Shown here piece by piece: positions 32,892-41,631 of a DNA stretch of 64,000 nucleotides (the first letter of the stretch is position 1; each line of letters begins with the position of its first letter). Both the position numbers and the translations under genes were made by a program. The notes beneath the pieces were generated by a model. It worked only from the letters and a program-made list of their open reading frames with translations. It did no database searches and was not told the origin of the DNA. The stretch comes from a virus. The DNA is taken from the IMG/VR virus record IMGVR_UViG_3300049629_001818, positions 1 through 64,000 of that record, one strand, 5' to 3'.

Positions 32892-35011
32892 TCATCATTG
32901 TCTCTTGGATCGTTGGATTCATCTGAAAAACTATTCGCATCAACCTTTTTTGTTTGTATTCCGTGTTTTCCTATGAATTTAATCTGTCTTTCATTAGCAT
33001 TTTGTTTAATAACAGCTACTCTGTTTTTCCAAGATTGGATATAAACATCGGTAGATTGTTCGGTATCATAATCATCAATTAATCCAAGTGTAGAAAGGTC
33101 ATAAACAATACATCTTAAGTTCGAATTATCCTGATTTATCAAATTAAAAGAAACAATTTCGGTTCCTATTTCAATCCCAGAAATTGTGTGTGGGATACTA
33201 GGAGAAAGACCAGTAAAGGGGAACTCTTCATAAGAAGAAAAACCAGACCTAGATAAAACATAAAATCCAGCTACGTAAGCATTTCCCTCTTGACCTGGAA
33301 TATAACGAACGCCTATTTGATATTCAGTAGAAATACCAGTTCTGTCGCCCCAATTCACATTATTATAAATAATATTTATATCACTTGGTGCCGAAGTCAA
33401 TCCAATTTCTGTTGTGTAAGCAAAATTATTACCACCACCACCTAAAACTAAAAGTGTTCCATAACGATTGACATCCCAGTTACTAGTTCCCCACGACCAA
33501 GCAGAACTAGAAGATGTTTGTGAAACAATAGAGTTTTGATCATAGACCTGCCAAACTCTATCATCCAAAACATCAAAAACAGCAAACGAATGATCGCCAA
33601 TCGGTTTTCCCCAAATATTTGAGCAGAGAGACAAGGTAACGCCTGTTGATTGTGTGAAAAATCCAGAAGATAGAAGAAACCCTGCCTGAATAACACTTTG
33701 TGTGTATGCGAACATAACCATTGGATTTTCACCTATAGCAAAAGTTCGATCACCAACCCAGTTGCCACCACTTTCAAAAAATGAAACAGTTCCACTAAAC
33801 ATATAGGATTGAAATTCATCTGCACTTTTCAGTAACCAACTGATTTCTACTCCTGAACCCTCAAATCCACTTATATAGTTATCTGCTCTACTCTGATAGG
33901 TAGTCAGTATCAAAGTTTTACCGAAGTAAGGTCTTGGCGATTGCCAGCTTCTTTCGTGATAGCTGATATCATATATCAGAGAATCAGAAAAAGTAATAGA
34001 AACAAACTGATTAGAATCACCATCATAAGAAACAAGCATTCTGTAGCTATCATACGAAGTGAGAAGCACGTAAGCACAGTTATCACCATACAGAGAAATC
34101 TCATTCCAATTCTCTATATTATAAGGTGATAAATCCATCGTATTTTTTAGCTCTCCCCCTTGTGAAATCGACTTTACCCAAAGATCTTGATCTACTGCAA
34201 ATAAAAAATCTGTGTTATAATCTAATAAAACTTGATTTGCACCTTGGATATCAGAGGTTATCTCTACTAACTCACCACTAGGCCTGGCTATGAATGTTTT
34301 ACTATTATCTGGCGCCTCAATTATGACGCTACCATCTTTTGTTACATCATCTTCACCAAAATCATCAACTTCGATAGAAGATGCACTCAGACCCTCAAAC
34401 GTATGAGTTCTTACATTATCACCATCAAAATGATAAACAGTGCCTAGACCGTTCAAATCTCCCACATATATCTGTGCGTTTTCGGTATATTGAAAATCTT
34501 TGCGACTTTCTAGATCTTTTTGACCAACGAGTTCTCCATTTACGTTGAAAAAATAAATCTTATATAAATTGGTTCCTGACTTTCTGAAAACAACAGAATG
34601 CCCCTTTTCAGAAACCGCCAGCCATTCATCATAAAGATACCATTCGTTGCCACTATCGTATATCAATTCTGTATCAAATATTTCAGAAAGCTCACCAGTA
34701 TTGAAGTTATGAACGATGTATTTCCAAGTATCTGTTGATACATCAGCCCAAGTGATCATGTGTGTTTCACCAAAAAGAGTAGGAAAGTCTTGATCTTGAA
34801 TCGTCTGAACTGTTCCTCCAGCAGAAGCAGCTGCTGAAGTAGGAACTGTCGGTGCTAGCTTCTCATTCATTTTTATGGATAAGAGATATTCTTGTCTTTG
34901 CCTTTCTCTTTGTTCCCACATTTTTCTTTCTTGTTCGAATCTTCTCTGCTCTTGTAGTTGCTTTTCTACTTGCATTTGCCGCCATACTTCGTCAATAGAT
35001 CTTGGTCTCAT
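32888..35011 (-). CDS. Virion structural protein, coiled-coil head and beta-propeller-like body
   Basis: This 707-residue protein starts with a charged coiled coil (about residues 5-50, Gln/Arg/Glu-rich) and an Ala-rich hinge. A long series of beta-strand repeats of the form 'xxYLYDEWLAVSEKG' follows, resembling a WD or quinoprotein propeller. The C-terminal part has Ser/Gly/Tyr-rich strands. Such proteins are often fibres or baseplate decorations. No closer family is seen. It is convergent with the kinase gene and overlaps it by 4 bp. Confidence 0.55.
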   Translation of the reverse strand: MRPRSIDEVWRQMQVEKQLQEQRRFEQERKMWEQRERQRQEYLLSIKMNEKLAPTVPTSAAASAGGTVQTIQDQDFPTLFGETHMITWADVSTDTWKYIVHNFNTGELSEIFDTELIYDSGNEWYLYDEWLAVSEKGHSVVFRKSGTNLYKIYFFNVNGELVGQKDLESRKDFQYTENAQIYVGDLNGLGTVYHFDGDNVRTHTFEGLSASSIEVDDFGEDDVTKDGSVIIEAPDNSKTFIARPSGELVEITSDIQGANQVLLDYNTDFLFAVDQDLWVKSISQGGELKNTMDLSPYNIENWNEISLYGDNCAYVLLTSYDSYRMLVSYDGDSNQFVSITFSDSLIYDISYHERSWQSPRPYFGKTLILTTYQSRADNYISGFEGSGVEISWLLKSADEFQSYMFSGTVSFFESGGNWVGDRTFAIGENPMVMFAYTQSVIQAGFLLSSGFFTQSTGVTLSLCSNIWGKPIGDHSFAVFDVLDDRVWQVYDQNSIVSQTSSSSAWSWGTSNWDVNRYGTLLVLGGGGNNFAYTTEIGLTSAPSDINIIYNNVNWGDRTGISTEYQIGVRYIPGQEGNAYVAGFYVLSRSGFSSYEEFPFTGLSPSIPHTISGIEIGTEIVSFNLINQDNSNLRCIVYDLSTLGLIDDYDTEQSTDVYIQSWKNRVAVIKQNANERQIKFIGKHGIQTKKVDANSFSDESNDPRDNDD

Positions 35012-35036
35012 TAAATATTCTATTTTTTTGTATGTA

Positions 35037-35070
35037 TAAAAAAAGACCTACATTTTTTGTGTAGGTCTTT
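35037..35070 (-). terminator. Intrinsic terminator (leftward)
   Basis: AAAGACCTACA (35042-35052) pairs with TGTAGGTCTTT (35060-35070) around a TTTTTTG loop. The minus-strand RNA then runs into about seven U residues. It closes the ABC exporter / 98-aa / holin transcript. Confidence 0.85.
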
Positions 35071-35090
35071 AGTAACTTGAAAGATTTTCT

Positions 35091-35261
35091 TTATCTTTTC
35101 ACCCAGTAAGACCAGACAAGTCCGGCTAGGGTCATCACTGAACCGATAAGTTGCTCTTGACCTACTGCGTCGAGATCTCCACGCATAACCAAGACACCAC
35201 CTACGAATGTGAGCGCGTGTCTGATTAGACCCATAAACTGCTCTTTGTTGATTGTATTCAT
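35091..35261 (-). CDS. Small holin-like membrane protein, 56 aa
   Basis: This short gene starts MNTINKEQFMGLIRHALTF and continues 'VGGVLVMRGDLDAVGQEQLI', 'GSVMTLAGLVWSYWVKR'. Two hydrophobic helices separated by an acidic turn (RGDLDA) and a basic C-terminus match the Pam3_gp28-type small phage holin pattern ('GLIRHALT..GG', 'EQL.G.V..L.G..WS'). Holins open the inner membrane at lysis. It lies 48 bp after the 98-aa gene and right before a terminator. Confidence 0.75.
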   Translation of the reverse strand: MNTINKEQFMGLIRHALTFVGGVLVMRGDLDAVGQEQLIGSVMTLAGLVWSYWVKR

Positions 35262-35309
35262 AATGACTGAATTTTTTTATATCTACTGGCCATGTAGTCT
35301 AACTATATA

Positions 35310-35606
35310 TTATTTTTCTAATCTTTCTAAAATATCTAGAAGTTTCCACCTCTTTTTATGGTCATTACTACGAATATTAAATGTTTTAGATACTCGTTTA
35401 GCTTTATGGACAAGCGAAATCATTCTTTGTGCTTCTTCTAAATAAATCTTTTTGTAAGGTGTTTCCCGTTCAATATCACGAAGTTTTTTAGATTTGTTTT
35501 GTAAAAAATGAGCTAGTATATCAATACTAAATTGACCTACTCTGAGCTCTTCAAATTTTTGGCGGATAGTTCTACGACAACTTTTGTGGATGGCTTCTTC
35601 TCTCAT
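35310..35606 (-). CDS. Small basic protein of unknown function, 98 aa
   Basis: A basic, helical protein (Arg/Lys-rich, with 'RRTIRQKFEELRVG' and 'NDHKKRWKLLDILERL') that starts 5 bp after the ABC exporter stop and so shares its transcript. No family is recognised. Confidence 0.6.
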   Translation of the reverse strand: MREEAIHKSCRRTIRQKFEELRVGQFSIDILAHFLQNKSKKLRDIERETPYKKIYLEEAQRMISLVHKAKRVSKTFNIRSNDHKKRWKLLDILERLEK

Positions 35607-35611
35607 GATTT

Positions 35612-37423
35612 TTAGACTTCAGTTTTTGTTTCGCTTTTTGGATTGAGTTGATTTTTAACAAGTTCTCGGTAGTATTCACACCGTTCTAAAAGTTCAGCGT
35701 GAGAACCAGAGTCTAAAATTCTACCAAGTCTCATTACAAATATTTTATCACAAGCAAGAGCAGTTGAAAGTCGGTGTGTAATAATAATCGAGGTTTTTCC
35801 AAAAGAGGATTTTTCAATAGCCTTAGATACTTGTTTTTCATTTTTTGAGTCAAGTGCTGAGGTCGCTTCATCAAAAATCAGGATCTCTGGTTCTTTAGCA
35901 AGTGCTCTTGCGATGCCTATTCTTTGACGCTCCCCACCAGAGAGTTTAGCTCCTCTCTCACCGATAATCGTATCCCAACCAAACTCTAGCTTCGTGAAAA
36001 AGTTATCAATACCCGATAGCTTAGCAACTTTAGAGAGCTCCTCATCAGTGAGACGCTTACCGGTTCCAAAAGAAATATTATCACGAAGTGATCTATCAAA
36101 AAGAATAATATCCTGATCAACTGAACCAATCTTTTTGAGAAACTTTTTGATGTCAATCTTTTTCAAGGGGTTACCATTCACACAAATCTCTCCCATCTGT
36201 GGATCGAAAGATCTACGAATAAGATTTGCGATTGTTGATTTACCAGAGCCAGACTCACCTACAAAAGCAACTTTTTTTCCCTTAGGTATCACAAAAGAAA
36301 TACCATCTAAAACAAAACTGTTTTTTTCATCCGGTGAAATCTTTTCACCTTCATATTTATCAACTCTTTTAGGATAGGCAAAATGAACACTCTTGAACTC
36401 AATATCACCAACAAGACCTTCAGTTATAGGATTTTTATCTTGAACCACATCACTTTCAGTGCCAATCAGATCAAAATACTTTTGTATATTTATTTTATCA
36501 GTAATATAACCCTTTTGTAGATCGGTAATAGACCAAATAGCATTGATGTAGTTTCCAGACCACAGATAAACTAAAAATATAGATCCCATCGTGATTTGGT
36601 CTTGATAAATAAGATATACACAAAAAAGAATACTTAAAAATCTGAACACCTGTGATGAAAGCCGAATAATCAGAAGTCTATCAATAGCCGAGAGCCAGGT
36701 TTGACTATAAGAGCTTTTGTATTTTGTTTGAGCTGTATCGAGATCCCCGAGAGATTTATCTTCGGCTACTTCATTTTTAATAAGAACAACATACCGATAA
36801 AGTTCAGAGATTAGCCTTGAGTTTGATACTTCAACTTCTCTTACCTTCTCAACCTGTGGCGTTAAAAACTTATGAAATCTAAAAAGAATAAAGCCAAAAA
36901 ATAGAGAAAATAGGGTATATCCAATACCCATCCAAATATTTATCCAATAAAATATAAAAATAGCAACTACAAACTGCGATAGGGTAGGAACAAGGTTGTA
37001 GATAAACACATTCATCTGATTTCTCAAGGATCCAAAACCAGTTTGTATAATATTCTGCTTGATACCCGAGTGCTCGTTTAGGTGTTGGCCGTTAGAAAAA
37101 GTAAAAAACTTCGATATAGAATAGCTATTTAGAAAGTTAGAAACATTCACATCTAGTTTTTGGATCTCAATCTTTTCTCGCCATTTTGAGAAAAATATCT
37201 TTGATATCATAGCAAATCCAGCTAAAAAGAGCCACCAGACCGAATTTTCTAGACCTGATTTTACGCCAGCTGTGTCAAATACCTTACTCAAGCAGTAGTG
37301 ATTTACCGCATCCAAGACCGAAACTAAAACAATAAGAAGAAAGACCGAGCTAAGATCACGTTTAAAAGGCTTTGAAAATTTCCAGATACTCGAGAATATC
37401 TGTTTATCTGAAGAGGTTATCAT
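35612..37423 (-). CDS. Complete ABC exporter half-transporter (MsbA/LmrA-like)
   Basis: This 603-residue protein fuses a six-helix membrane domain (about residues 15-310) to an ATPase domain (about 335-590). The ATPase motifs are all intact: Walker A 'VAFVGESGSGKSTIANLI', Q-loop 'IGSVDQDIILFD', signature 'KLSGGERQRIGIARAL', Walker B 'EILIFDEATSALDS' and H-loop 'IIITHRLST'. It would work as a homodimer exporting a lipid, peptide or drug-like molecule. A host-type promoter lies just upstream. Full-length ABC exporters are very rare in phages, so it looks like a captured cellular gene kept functional. Confidence 0.93.
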   Translation of the reverse strand: MITSSDKQIFSSIWKFSKPFKRDLSSVFLLIVLVSVLDAVNHYCLSKVFDTAGVKSGLENSVWWLFLAGFAMISKIFFSKWREKIEIQKLDVNVSNFLNSYSISKFFTFSNGQHLNEHSGIKQNIIQTGFGSLRNQMNVFIYNLVPTLSQFVVAIFIFYWINIWMGIGYTLFSLFFGFILFRFHKFLTPQVEKVREVEVSNSRLISELYRYVVLIKNEVAEDKSLGDLDTAQTKYKSSYSQTWLSAIDRLLIIRLSSQVFRFLSILFCVYLIYQDQITMGSIFLVYLWSGNYINAIWSITDLQKGYITDKINIQKYFDLIGTESDVVQDKNPITEGLVGDIEFKSVHFAYPKRVDKYEGEKISPDEKNSFVLDGISFVIPKGKKVAFVGESGSGKSTIANLIRRSFDPQMGEICVNGNPLKKIDIKKFLKKIGSVDQDIILFDRSLRDNISFGTGKRLTDEELSKVAKLSGIDNFFTKLEFGWDTIIGERGAKLSGGERQRIGIARALAKEPEILIFDEATSALDSKNEKQVSKAIEKSSFGKTSIIITHRLSTALACDKIFVMRLGRILDSGSHAELLERCEYYRELVKNQLNPKSETKTEV

Positions 37424-37436
37424 ATATTTTTTTTAG

Positions 37437-37466
37437 CAAATATAGATAAAAAGTTCTAGATATCAA
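37437..37466 (-). promoter_or_regulatory. Bacteroidota-type promoter for the ABC exporter
   Basis: On the minus strand TTG (37464-37466) and TATATTTG (37437-37444) are 19 nt apart, a full match to TTG-N19-TAnnTTTG. The start codon follows 13 nt later. Confidence 0.7.
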
Positions 37467-37494
37467 AACCATTTCCTAAAATATCATATATAAG

Positions 37495-37590
37495 ATAAGT
37501 TTTCTATGTTTTAGATAAAAATATAGTGGTGGAGCTAAAGGACCAAATGCCCGAGGGGTAGAGTTTCAGTAGAGATTCTACCCCTTTTTT
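37495..37590 (+). ncRNA. Candidate small RNA ending in an intrinsic terminator
   Basis: Between two leftward genes there is a clear rightward terminator: GGGGTAGA (37555-37562) pairs with TCTACCCC (37577-37584), then six T residues. No rightward gene ends nearby, so it must end a short transcript from this 150-bp spacer. The 5' end shown is a guess. The GC-richer stretch at 37526-37560 stands out from its AT-rich surroundings. Confidence 0.35.
37555..37590 (+). terminator. Rightward intrinsic terminator without an upstream gene
   Basis: An 8-bp GC-rich stem with a 14-nt loop is followed by TTTTTT. It overlaps the last codons of the leftward flavoprotein gene. Confidence 0.7.
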
Positions 37591-38318
37591 ATGAAATCTC
37601 CAAATCTTTTTACACATTCTTCTATGTGCTCGTCCAGTGAGAACTCTTCTGTGAAATCTTTAATGTCCTCTTTGTATCCACGAAGACCTTCATCAGAAGA
37701 GTTTTTAGACCACTGCCATCCCCAAGAAAGTTCATCCGGAACCTTGAATCCAAAAAAAGTAAGATTTTCTTTTTCTAGTTTCACAGCTTGTTCTACATTA
37801 AAGTTATGACCTAGAGCAATTACCCCTGCGTCAATATTTTTTACCAAGTTTGATTCACCAAGAGCAGTATGACGATTTTCTAGCCAGGTAAGTCTTTCAA
37901 TAAGCTTAGCGTAGGTAGCATTTACCTTACCCCACCGAATAGATCCAAAAAACACAACCGCATCACTTTCTAGAAGTTCTCTTGATATTTTCCAAAGTTC
38001 ATCTTCAGGAGAGTTGATATTTGCCCAGCATCTATGATGACCACTTGGATTTTTTCTTGAATCTTTTAGTTGGGAACCTTTACTACCACAATGATTGCCA
38101 CCTTCTTTAGTAGAAACGTTTCCTTCACACGGAACAATATTAAGCTTGAAGGCATCGATAATCTCTACTTTAGATGGTCCTACTTCTTCTCTGAGAGCTT
38201 TAGCTAGTTGAGTAGATTTAGGGAGTTCATCTGTCCATCTATTTGATGTAGTTATAAAAAGAATTTTTTCTTTTTTACCTAAATACTCAAGTGTTTTATC
38301 GTAAAGTTTCTTTGACAC
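37578..38318 (-). CDS. Flavodoxin-like FMN reductase-family protein
   Basis: This 246-residue protein has a flavodoxin-like fold: 'ILFITTSNRWTDELPKSTQL' corresponds to the phosphate loop region, 'AVVFFGSIRWGKVNATYAKL' to the FMN-contacting segment, and 'IERLTWLENRH' follows, as in NAD(P)H-dependent FMN reductases. A Cys/His-rich insert (CEGNVSTKEGGNHCG, later HHRCWA; about residues 64-100) could bind metal. The start is GTG, 5 nt after a TTTTATATATA box. Its redox partner is unknown. Confidence 0.65.
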   Translation of the reverse strand: MSKKLYDKTLEYLGKKEKILFITTSNRWTDELPKSTQLAKALREEVGPSKVEIIDAFKLNIVPCEGNVSTKEGGNHCGSKGSQLKDSRKNPSGHHRCWANINSPEDELWKISRELLESDAVVFFGSIRWGKVNATYAKLIERLTWLENRHTALGESNLVKNIDAGVIALGHNFNVEQAVKLEKENLTFFGFKVPDELSWGWQWSKNSSDEGLRGYKEDIKDFTEEFSLDEHIEECVKRFGDFIKKG

Positions 38319-38323
38319 AGGGG

Positions 38324-38334
38324 TATATATAAAA
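38324..38334 (-). promoter_or_regulatory. Phage-type TTTTATATATA box, 5 nt from a GTG start
   Basis: The minus-strand box ends 5 nt before the GTG at 38318, and it supports that start. Confidence 0.5.
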
Positions 38335-38344
38335 ACCTAGATTT

Positions 38345-39442
38345 CTACTTTCTTCTATGGTATTGCCAAGGAATCTTCTTCTCAAATTGAGTGAGAGCCT
38401 GGTCAATAAGAAAATCTACGTTCTTTTGGGAAAGTTCCTCTTCTTTTTTAGCAATCTCTACTATTTTTTCGTCTAGAACTAGTTGTTTTTGCTCGATTTG
38501 AGATTCAAGAGATTTTATTTTTTCTAAGAAGTTCTCTTCATTTGTAAGTAGAGTTTTTTCTCTTTCTTCTAAAAGGTTCATTTTTTGGTCGAAGTCTTTT
38601 TCTCTTTGAGATAGATCCTTCATATCATTTTTTAGTTTTTCGAGCATTTCTTTTTGTTTCTTATCTAGATCTTTTTGAGAGTCCATAATAAGAGTTTCAA
38701 TATTCATTTCTTTTGATTTAATACCTAGTTCAAGCTCTCGGATACTTTCTTCTTTTTGTTGAAGTTCTTTCAGTTTTTTTAGAAAACCAGATTCTTTAGC
38801 TTCAACTTCAATAAGTTTTTGTGAGTTCAGGGATTCTTTTCTCGTTAGTTCATCAAACTTATCTTGCCATTCTGATGCTAAGGCATTTTCACGTTTTTGG
38901 TATTTGAGCTCAAGTTCTCTTTCTTTACCCTGGGTAAGGAGATCAAGATTTGATGAAAGATCTGTGATTTCTCTTTCTCTTCTATCAAGTCTAGTTTTCG
39001 CCTCTTCGAGATCGAGTTCTATTTGTTTTTCCCTTCTTAGAACTCTGTCCTGTGTAGTTTCTAGTTCGATTTCTCTTTCACGAAGTTTTCTATTTTTTTC
39101 CTTGAGTTCTTCTTGTAAAGCTTCGATCTCCTCTGATGGATCAGAAGATCCCGAGCCAGACGAACTCATAATAATCTCTTCTAAGAAAGGTATGATTTTC
39201 TTAGCAATCACCGCTGGTGTTTGGATTTTATTTTGTTTCATTACATTGACTAGTTCTACTTTCCAATCTAGTAGTAAGAAAAAATCTGGATTGGAATCAA
39301 CAATATCACGATCTACTTTGACTTGATCGTTTTTTGTTGTATATTTGTAGTTCTCAAGAAGCGAACCGGCTTTAAGGATAACGATTTTTTTATCACCGGT
39401 AAGTAACTGAAAGTCTTTTGAAATTTTATGTCTTATAATCAC
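38345..39442 (-). CDS. Long coiled-coil protein, 365 aa
   Basis: After a globular N-terminus (about residues 1-95, 'FQLLTGDKKIVILKAGSLLE') comes a Ser/Gly hinge and an almost continuous Glu/Lys/Leu coiled coil (about 105-350). The frame is open to 39481, but the GTG at 39442 is preferred: a TTTATATATA box lies inside the longer reading and sits 20 nt before this start, the spacing seen elsewhere. It may be structural or a scaffold; no family is recognised. Confidence 0.6.
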   Translation of the reverse strand: MIIRHKISKDFQLLTGDKKIVILKAGSLLENYKYTTKNDQVKVDRDIVDSNPDFFLLLDWKVELVNVMKQNKIQTPAVIAKKIIPFLEEIIMSSSGSGSSDPSEEIEALQEELKEKNRKLREREIELETTQDRVLRREKQIELDLEEAKTRLDRREREITDLSSNLDLLTQGKERELELKYQKRENALASEWQDKFDELTRKESLNSQKLIEVEAKESGFLKKLKELQQKEESIRELELGIKSKEMNIETLIMDSQKDLDKKQKEMLEKLKNDMKDLSQREKDFDQKMNLLEEREKTLLTNEENFLEKIKSLESQIEQKQLVLDEKIVEIAKKEEELSQKNVDFLIDQALTQFEKKIPWQYHRRK

Positions 39443-39462
39443 GATTAAACTTTTTTTAGAAA

Positions 39463-39472
39463 TATATATAAA
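39463..39472 (-). promoter_or_regulatory. Phage-type TTTATATATA box
   Basis: The minus-strand box is 20 nt from the GTG at 39442. The same AT core lies 17 nt before the rightward ATG at 39490, so the spacer may be bidirectional. Confidence 0.5.
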
Positions 39473-39489
39473 CAACCACACCCCCTACT

Positions 39490-39918
39490 ATGACATCACT
39501 ACTTAATCAAGACCAAAAAACTGGAAAAATAAAAGTTTCCGACAATTTCGTGAAAGCCTACAGGCTTTTCAATGTAGTTTCTATTGAAGAACTATTTCGA
39601 CTTCTTCCAAGAGCTGAGAAAATTCTACTCTATATTCTAGTTGTTGATAGACATCCAGATTTCAACGAGACCTCTCTTAGAAACTTTAGTCTTGATACAG
39701 AAATAGTGAATATCACTCATCAACTACTTACCGATGGTCCCTCTTCAATCAGAGATAGTGATTTTCTATATCTTTGTTCTACTACAAACTTTGATTATAT
39801 TAGTATCGAAAATCTAGTAGATGGTCGTGGTAGACAACTTCCAAAACCACTAATAGACGAAAGAGAAATAATGGTTATGAAAAGAGATATAAATATTGAA
39901 AAAATTTTGGTTGATTAA
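39490..39918 (+). CDS. Protein of unknown function, 142 aa
   Basis: This is the first gene of the long rightward accessory block. It is mainly helical (FVKAYRLFNVVSIEELFRLL, KILLYILVVD). No family is recognised. Confidence 0.55.
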   Translation: MTSLLNQDQKTGKIKVSDNFVKAYRLFNVVSIEELFRLLPRAEKILLYILVVDRHPDFNETSLRNFSLDTEIVNITHQLLTDGPSSIRDSDFLYLCSTTNFDYISIENLVDGRGRQLPKPLIDEREIMVMKRDINIEKILVD

Positions 39919-39937
39919 GAAATCTTTTGTATATTTG
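39907..39937 (+). promoter_or_regulatory. Bacteroidota-type promoter
   Basis: TTG (39907-39909), a 20-nt spacer and TATATTTG (39930-39937) make a full match. The -7 box ends 5 nt before the ATG at 39943, so the transcript should be leaderless or nearly so. Confidence 0.7.
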
Positions 39938-39942
39938 CACTT

Positions 39943-41088
39943 ATGAATACATCTGGCGAATTTTTTCAACCTCTACCTATTGAAGATTTTATTGGTGGTG
40001 GCTCTCATATTTCTTTTTCAACTAAAAAAGCTCAAATCTCAGGTAAATATCTATCGGGTCTTGAACTAGAAAACTGCACTTTCGAGCTCCAACTCTACGA
40101 TGACGGCACTTGTGATTTTCGATGCTTAAACAAAGGTATTCGTCTATCCAGAGAAAGGCGACTGGAACTTCTGAATACTATTAAGTATCAAGATCAAACC
40201 TTTGTTAATCTTCGTAACAAGAAAATAATCACTGCTCTACCGTTTGTATCTGAGTTCGAGGGTAGTGAAGTTAAAGTGTATCTTTCTATACAATCTCAAA
40301 AACCTATCGATAAGCTTTCACAAATCTTCGAGGAAGATTTATCAGTAGGTCAGAAACTTCTAGATAAAATCTCCGATCTTTTTGGTGAAGAAGACCAATC
40401 TGAAGATGAAATTTCACAGGATATACCAGAGCCCACATTAATGACAGATACTCAAGGTATCTATCCTATACTTGGAGAAACTCTTTTAGAGAAGTTTCAA
40501 GAAGTTCGCCAGGAGAAACTCAAAAATCTTCGCCAAGAGCTCTCAGATCTCAACAAGGAGCATCTCAAAATAAATAGTCAAATAGCTTCCTATAAAGTTT
40601 CTCTTCATCATCTTGATAGCAAAAGAGAGGTTCTCAGATCCCGTATCGAAGATCTTGAAACCAAAGAAGGATCTCTAGATTATTATTTTTGGGTATCCCC
40701 CTTAACCGACAAAGAACTTTCGTCAGAAGGATTAGACAACAACATCTACGAAAGAGCAGTAGATGAAGTTCTTCTCAAGTTGTCAAAATGGTTTCCAGTT
40801 ACAGAGAACCTTGACAAAATGAAAGAACTTCTCAAAACTGGATACTACATTGTCAAATTCGGTAAAGAATCCGCGGATGGCACGGTAGTTGAGATATCTT
40901 ATCAAGAAATGCCCCAAGATTTACTCACACATATACCCGATGCTATTCACCGACACGAGAAGATTCTTTTTTTGGGAAATCGACCTTGGGGATCTCTATG
41001 TAGTCATCTTGTAAAACTCGGATTCAAGCAATCAGCAACTTTCAACCAACAACTAGACCAAAACCATAAAAATGATACACAAAACTAA
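39943..41088 (+). CDS. Protein of unknown function with central coiled coil, 381 aa
   Basis: The N-terminal 120 residues are beta-rich ('ENCTFELQLYDDGTCDF'). A coiled coil (about 180-245) follows, then a C-terminal globular domain with 'ISYQEMPQDLLTHIPDAI' and 'ILFLGNRPWGSLCSHLVKLG'. I do not recognise the family. It overlaps the next gene by 17 bp. Confidence 0.6.
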   Translation: MNTSGEFFQPLPIEDFIGGGSHISFSTKKAQISGKYLSGLELENCTFELQLYDDGTCDFRCLNKGIRLSRERRLELLNTIKYQDQTFVNLRNKKIITALPFVSEFEGSEVKVYLSIQSQKPIDKLSQIFEEDLSVGQKLLDKISDLFGEEDQSEDEISQDIPEPTLMTDTQGIYPILGETLLEKFQEVRQEKLKNLRQELSDLNKEHLKINSQIASYKVSLHHLDSKREVLRSRIEDLETKEGSLDYYFWVSPLTDKELSSEGLDNNIYERAVDEVLLKLSKWFPVTENLDKMKELLKTGYYIVKFGKESADGTVVEISYQEMPQDLLTHIPDAIHRHEKILFLGNRPWGSLCSHLVKLGFKQSATFNQQLDQNHKNDTQN

Positions 41089-41488
41089 ACGATTTTTCCA
41101 AAAGATTGGTATTGATGCTTATCGTCTTCTACAGATGAAGAGCAAAACAAAAAATCCTGAGTTTTCATCTGAAAAAGCCAAGATTTGTAGAAACCTTATT
41201 CGTCGAAAAGATTCCATTCTACTTATCTCACCTCTTTCTAATAAGCGGTTTATTCGTAACGAAGCTCTCGGACTTTTTGTTGTTTTTTGTGATTCTAAAC
41301 TATCGATCATCAACCACTCCTATAAATATGATCTCGATATTACTCTTGATACTTATAGAAAGTTAGTTGAGATTTTTGATCATCAAGTCGAAACCCGTCG
41401 GTCACTTATGGAAGAAGAGATAAACTCGAACGTAAAACACTCATTAGAGATTATCTATCAAAAACTTATCAATAATGAAAAAGATTAG
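41072..41488 (+). CDS. Basic protein of unknown function, 138 aa
   Basis: It overlaps the end of the previous gene by 17 bp and the small membrane protein after it by 14 bp, which suggests translational coupling. The protein is basic at its N-terminus and helical at its C-terminus. No family is recognised. Confidence 0.55.
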   Translation: MIHKTKRFFQKIGIDAYRLLQMKSKTKNPEFSSEKAKICRNLIRRKDSILLISPLSNKRFIRNEALGLFVVFCDSKLSIINHSYKYDLDITLDTYRKLVEIFDHQVETRRSLMEEEINSNVKHSLEIIYQKLINNEKD

Positions 41489-41597
41489 TTTCCCAGATTT
41501 TTTATTTATTTTAGGGTTTGTTCTAACTGGATTGTTTATTCTATTCGTTTATTTTTTAGGTTTAGCAGCTACCAGAGAAGATGTTGTCTTAAGGTGA
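41475..41597 (+). CDS. Small single-span membrane protein, 40 aa
   Basis: A short frame encodes MKKISFPDF followed by one hydrophobic helix (FLFILGFVLTGLFILFVYFL) and a charged tail. It starts inside the last codons of the preceding gene in another frame. Its small size and single helix suggest a membrane peptide such as a lysis or host-takeover factor; the function is unknown. Confidence 0.5.
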   Translation: MKKISFPDFLFILGFVLTGLFILFVYFLGLAATREDVVLR

Positions 41598-41615
41598 AAG
41601 AAATGTATTTCTTTT

Positions 41616-41626
41616 TTTAATATATA
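41616..41626 (+). promoter_or_regulatory. Phage-type promoter box, 5 nt from the start codon
   Basis: An exact TTTAATATATA is followed by CTCTT and then the ATG at 41632. Confidence 0.6.
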
Positions 41627-41631
41627 CTCTT

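Noticed and set aside
37526-37584. A tRNA-like string (GCCCGAGGGGTAGAG) in the spacer
   Set aside because: No anticodon arm or TTCGA T-arm can be formed and the length is too short; a terminator explains the 3' part.
38904-39326. Rightward open frame of 140 codons, Ser/Leu-rich
   Set aside because: It is the mirror of the Glu/Lys-rich coiled coil on the other strand; its composition is what the complement of GAA/AAG codons gives.
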